Part shown: in pieces, positions 60,000 to 64,000 of the stretch | Numbering within the stretch: position 1 is the first letter of the stretch | How the letters are laid out: each line of letters starts with the position of its first letter | Assembly (NCBI GenBank): GCA_038373865.1 | Contig: JAXGGA010005142.1 | Location: 16,864 to 80,863 of the forward strand | Reading direction: 5' to 3' | Length of the DNA stretch: 64,000 bases | Origin: Uloborus plumipes | Lineage: Eukaryota; Arthropoda; Arachnida; Araneae; Uloboridae | Translations under genes and position numbers: made by a program | Notes under the pieces: generated by a model | Told to the model about the DNA's origin: nothing | Databases searched by the model: none | Seen by the model: only the letters and a program-made list of their open reading frames with translations

Positions 60000-61380
60000 A
60001 GAAATGAGCTTGTTATTTAACATTTTCTGAGTAGTTATTCGAAGATAAGTTCTTTTTAAAATGGCTCTATTAGAATTTAATACAAAAGGGGAGTTAAAGA
60101 TATAGTTGGAAGCGGGATTCGCAATACAAGAGTCCCCTCTCTGGTTTACTAAGTTTACTTTAGCTGCCAGGTTGTTTGCACTTCCAGCTTAATTGAAATG
60201 ACCTTCAGTACAGTTATTGCTTTTTCCAGACCCATGAGTCCATAATAAGGACGAAACTGCAGGTTCTGAATTGCGTAACTGGGCTGTTAGCATATTGCAT
60301 GCAATTCTGCCTTGGCTTTGGCTTAAGGGTAGTAACTTACTGCATAATAAAGAAATCTTTTTTGCTGTTTATTCACCCTTTCCCATTCAATGCAGAGATC
60401 CAATTAAGAAATTTTTGTTTGACTAAGGCAGAAAACCGACCGAAACCAAAAATTTGGGTACTTTCCATAGGAAAACCATTCCATTTTATGTTTCTACTTT
60501 ACATTAATGTGGAGCTTCGCCCTTAAGCTAATAATCATATTATAACGATAAGATTTTATGCAAATGTAAAAGAACTAATTTTATGTTTAGTTTACTTTTG
60601 TATTGAATATGGGATAGTGAAATTGATGAATATTTGATTTTGATAATGATCTGCATTTAAGTAATTTCTCAAGGACGATTTTAAGTTATTTAAATTTTGC
60701 ATGTGTTATTAGGTTTAATTAAGTAATTTTGTGAGAAATGAGGGAATATTTTTGGAATATCACTACGGTAAGATTATCTTTCACTATAAATGTGCAAAAT
60801 ATATCTTAACAGTGAGAAAAATAAATATATTGATCTTCAAAAGAAGTTGTTTGGTCACATAGCTTGAAAATATAAAGATTAATTTAAAATGCTATACGTG
60901 GTAAACCAAGAGAAATATTTTTCAAAAATTGTATCAGACTTTTTCCAAAATATGCAAAAATAACTGACAAACAAATGCAACAATAGTATGACCAATTATT
61001 ATGGGACAAAATCATGCTAAATCAATATACCTAATAAAATACATTACTGCATTACTACTGGTTTTCAAGATAACTAATCAATGTTTGCACGACTTGCAAC
61101 ATACATGTATTACTTTAATTATACACATAAACAACAACAAAACTTCATTGTAATTGTAAATAAGATTATGGTTAGATTAATGAAATAAAGATTGAATGGA
61201 ACAAAAACGGTTATTTTTGGTAAGATTTTGATGAACAAAACGATTTGTTAAAATAAGAGCAGGACAAAAACAATTTGATACCTTTTAAACATTTTTAAAT
61301 GCTGAACTTAACTTAAATATCACTACATACGAACTGATATACTGAAAGTGCATCATGAGAACATTATTTAAAAATTTGTA
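60000..61380. other. No gene seen; possible 3' flank of the gene ending at 62004
   Basis: AT-rich DNA. Minus-strand hexamers of polyadenylation type are common by chance at this composition, so no 3' end is assigned. Confidence 0.35.
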
Positions 61381-61582
61381 AGCATAGGATAAAATATTTC
61401 CAAGATCATAAATTAAAACATTTTAATTTCAAGTTCTAATGAACAACAAAATAAAAGTGATAAAAATGGTGAAATCTAGTAAAGCATAGGATAAAATATT
61501 TCCAAGATCATAAATTAAAACATTTTAATTTCAAGTTCTAATGAACAACAAAATAAAAGTGATAAAAATGGTGAAATCTATT
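61381..61582. repeat. Recent 102-bp tandem duplication
   Basis: The segment starting AGCATAGGATAAAATATTTC at 61381 recurs at 61483, with no differences seen through ATAAAAATGGTGAAATCTA. Identity in such AT-rich non-coding DNA suggests a recent event. Confidence 0.92.
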
Positions 61583-62003
61583 TCCACCCTTTGTCTTCCT
61601 TTAAATATTTTATTTTTTTAATTTCAAAAATTTATTAGGCAAACACAGAATTGGATAATAACTATTCCTTCTACACAGATTTAATAATAAATTAAAAAAA
61701 AGAAAAATATCACAAAATTCAGTTCATTTGTAACCAAACTAAACTGAAATCAAACTGATATTTAAAATAATCTTTTACAACAGAAAATATCTAAAGAAAA
61801 ACAATCAGTGAAATATTCATATCTTTTCATATCACAAAAAAAAAAAGATTAGAAAGATTTAAAGTTTACTATTCATTTATTACATAAATATTTAAGATGG
61901 CTTAAATTAGACCTCATTTTGTAATTCTTCTCAAAGAATCATATATATCTAGAATAAAAATTCATTTTGTAATATATCTTTCTGTATTTAGTGCTTAAAT
62001 AAA

Positions 62004-62222
62004 TTATATTGAAGAATTTGGATTTCTGGTTTCGATTCCATCATTTTCAAATTGATCAACAGAGTTTTCAGGTGATAAACCATGTGAAGGATCCGAAAAC
62101 AAACTGAAAGACCATGCGCTTGATTCAGTTGAACCTGTGTAATTTTCCTTTATATCATTTGACTGAGGTACCCAAAGAGGATTTGGGGTATGAAATGGGT
62201 TGAAATCTCCAATGGCAGTTAC
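62004..62222 (-). CDS. C-terminal coding exon of an unidentified gene, 72 residues
   Basis: On the minus strand an acceptor (CATTTTAG) at 62223 is followed by a 72-codon open frame to TAA at 62004: it begins VTAIGDFNPFHTPNPLWVPQ, continues TESSAWSFSLFSDPSHGLSP and ends ETRNPNSSI. Codon use, low AT relative to the flanks and the clean stop argue for a real exon, though it has no internal ATG long frame. An NPF tripeptide (residues 8-10), the EH-domain-binding motif, is present; one short motif does not prove function. A likely preceding exon lies at 63959-64000, in compatible phase. I do not recognise the protein. Confidence 0.65.
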   Translation of the reverse strand, partial: VTAIGDFNPFHTPNPLWVPQSNDIKENYTGSTESSAWSFSLFSDPSHGLSPENSVDQFENDGIETRNPNSSI

Positions 62223-62224
62223 CT

Positions 62225-63957
62225 AAAATGAATACATTGCTGTAATTAAAAAAACAAACACACATACATATTATATATATACCCACACAAATCTGCATAC
62301 AGCTGATGTTAGTTGTAACAACTGTTGTGCAAACAAAATTGGTTGCTGTAACAAAAATATATAAGACATTGCATGCTAATTAGTCATATTTGAAAATGTT
62401 ACAATGACCTATGCTCCATTTTAAGAGAATAAAACCTAACAAAACAATAAATAATTGCATGTTTTTTTACTTTTTAGTTTTATGTTACAATACCGTACAT
62501 ATATATGTACAGCAAAAAGCTAAAAAGTAGCACATTTAACTATAAACCACAGTGAAAATAGCTGACAAAAATTTGGTATTTCTTAAACTGGAAACTATGC
62601 TTCTCACCTTCTTAATTTTGATTTTTTCTGTTTTCAAAACGGGTCATTCCATGCAAAATAAGCAAATCAGTAGTGGTACACACATATCACCGAATTGAAC
62701 AATTTTTTAAATTGAAATTGCATATCTATGAGAGAATGCAAAGTAAAAAAGATTTTAAATTATTTTTTGCTTTAATACTGACATTAGAAATGCTTACACT
62801 AAGCTTAAATATTCAGTGTTCAATGACAGCCAGTTTATAACACAGTAATTCTGTTAAGTCATAATCATTCACTAAAAAAAAAATTTTTTTTTCATTCTCT
62901 AGAAAAATCTCTGCTAGGAAAGATGAAAATAAAATTTATTTGGAGCTTTATTTAAATATGAGACATTAATACAGATTGAATACTTGTAAATTTACTTAAG
63001 ATTTCAAATTACTTTTCTAGCTCTTTTAATGAAAAAATAGCAGCAAATGTAAAACAATTTATAATTAACCTAAATTCCTTGATATTGAAATCATACTTCA
63101 AGAAAATTAAAATTTATCTAAATTTTCATTTCCCGCCCACTATTTCAAATTATTAGTTTAACAAATGGAAATGCTTCTGATTTTATGAAAAAAATTAGCG
63201 TAACATATGGAAGTGTCTATTAGAAAATAATTTTTTTTATTGCCCTCAGCATATTTTTGTACTAGAATAACTTGAATTCACTGGAAATTTCATCAATTAT
63301 GGTTCTTTATGGTAAGTTTGGCATGGCTAAGCGATTTCTTTCATGTTTAATTGTAAAGAAAGTGTGTTTATAAAGTACTTGCTGAAGTGTTTAAATAATT
63401 ATTGTGAATAATAAAGTATTCCAGTAAGCATAATTATAGTTAATTGTGTAAGAGAAAGTGGAATTTTCCCTCCGCCTGTGATGTGGGGAAAATCAGAGTA
63501 AAGTTGCAAAAACATAAAATGTCAGCAGGACTAAAAGAACATATTGAGTTTAAATTGCAGACAGAGGACCATCTTGTCTAATTCTGAATTGCATTTGAGA
63601 TCGGGCAATAAGTTTGGGATTTTTTTTTTTAAATCACATTTTAGTATATTTGAAAAAATTCAGTCATTTATTTTGACTATCCTGCTGTGATGTTCTTTAA
63701 AACACAAAAAGATACCTTTGGTAGCGAAACTCGTGTATTTTTGTAATAACTATTCTCTCCAGAATAAAAATTGCAAGTTAATCAGCATTTATCACACTGA
63801 ACCTAATTTTTAATGGAAAAGAGATAGCATTTCTTCGTACTATTCATGGAGAAAATTCATATTATAGAATTAATTAAACTATCAAACTATTAGCAGTAAG
63901 AACAAGTTTGCATAGACCATACAATGATCAACTTATAACTGCATCATCTTCTACTCA
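62225..63957 (-). other. Probable intron of the unidentified minus-strand gene
   Basis: AT-rich with no coding frame. It contains GGGTCATTCCATG (62641), identical for 13 bp to the terminus of foldback family D, but nothing else of that element. Confidence 0.4.
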
Positions 63958-63958
63958 C

Positions 63959-64000
63959 CCCAATCACAAATATTAGATTTTTTTCTCCCATCAGTAAGAG
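63959..64000 (-). CDS. Probable upstream exon of the gene ending at 62004 (cut by window edge)
   Basis: On the minus strand the last bases of the window read LLLMGEKNLIFVIG and end in a good donor, GGG|GTGAGT, at 63959/63958. Joining to the acceptor at 62223 continues in frame as FVIG-VTAIGDF; one alternative phase meets a stop in this exon and the other soon after the junction. The hydrophobic run could be part of a membrane segment or a beta strand. Confidence 0.5.

Noticed and set aside
62641..62653. GGGTCATTCCATG as a further copy of foldback family D
   Set aside because: Only 13 bp match and the adjacent sequence is unrelated; no inverted partner was found.

Overview
This is AT-rich, intron-rich and repeat-dense animal DNA. 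Long introns with GTAAGT/AG splice sites, two intact Tc1-type transposases, tRNA-headed SINE-like repeats, X-element-type and CR1-type LINE fragments and many foldback/MITE elements suggest an arthropod, most likely an arachnid such as a spider. That taxonomic call is an inference from repeat content, not from a marker gene. Most of the window is transposon and decayed-transposon sequence.

Host genes are few and all read on the minus strand. (1) The first coding exon of a Roquin/RC3H-type RING E3 ligase is at 7200-7548; the rest of that gene lies off the left edge. (2) A complete small CENP-V/GFA-fold gene was assembled from three exons (44073-44182, 42893-43077, 38621-38733), giving a 135-residue protein. 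Its 4.2-kb second intron holds several repeats. An intact Tc1 element sits about 200 bp past its stop codon. (3) The last coding exon of an unidentified gene is at 62004-62222, with a probable preceding exon at 63959-64000. Weaker host candidates are an unidentified exon at 11076-11285 and an F-box-like ORF at 2729-2914.

Layout. 1-6170: foldback elements of two kinds around a decayed transposon-type gene (824-2648). 6.2-12.3 kb: Roquin exon and upstream sequence. 12.4-16.6 kb: a DD36E Tc1 element broken by a 3.2-kb PIF/Harbinger-like element with a TAA target duplication. 16.6-24 kb: foldbacks, tandem repeats, a SINE, small MITEs. 24.06-25.48 kb: a complete Tc1-like element with unusual D-E spacing. 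28.2-30.4 kb: LINE ORF1 relic and a second SINE copy. 31.6-37.1 kb: a 941-bp TIR element and a ~4-kb foldback broken by a 1.5-kb hAT-type element with a perfect 8-bp target duplication. 37.2-38.4 kb: a complete DD36E Tc1 element. 38.6-44.2 kb: the CENP-V-like gene. 44.25-45.9 kb: microsatellite and dead mariner. 46-56 kb: MITEs, a 1.8-kb unclassified repeat, a LINE 3' end and a hAT MITE. 56-64 kb: quiet AT-rich DNA with two MITE copies, a fresh 102-bp duplication and the terminal exons of gene 3.

No CRISPR, operon, rRNA or convincing functional tRNA gene is present. The most informative signal is the nesting: two insertions can be read to the base because an uninterrupted copy of the target also lies in the window.
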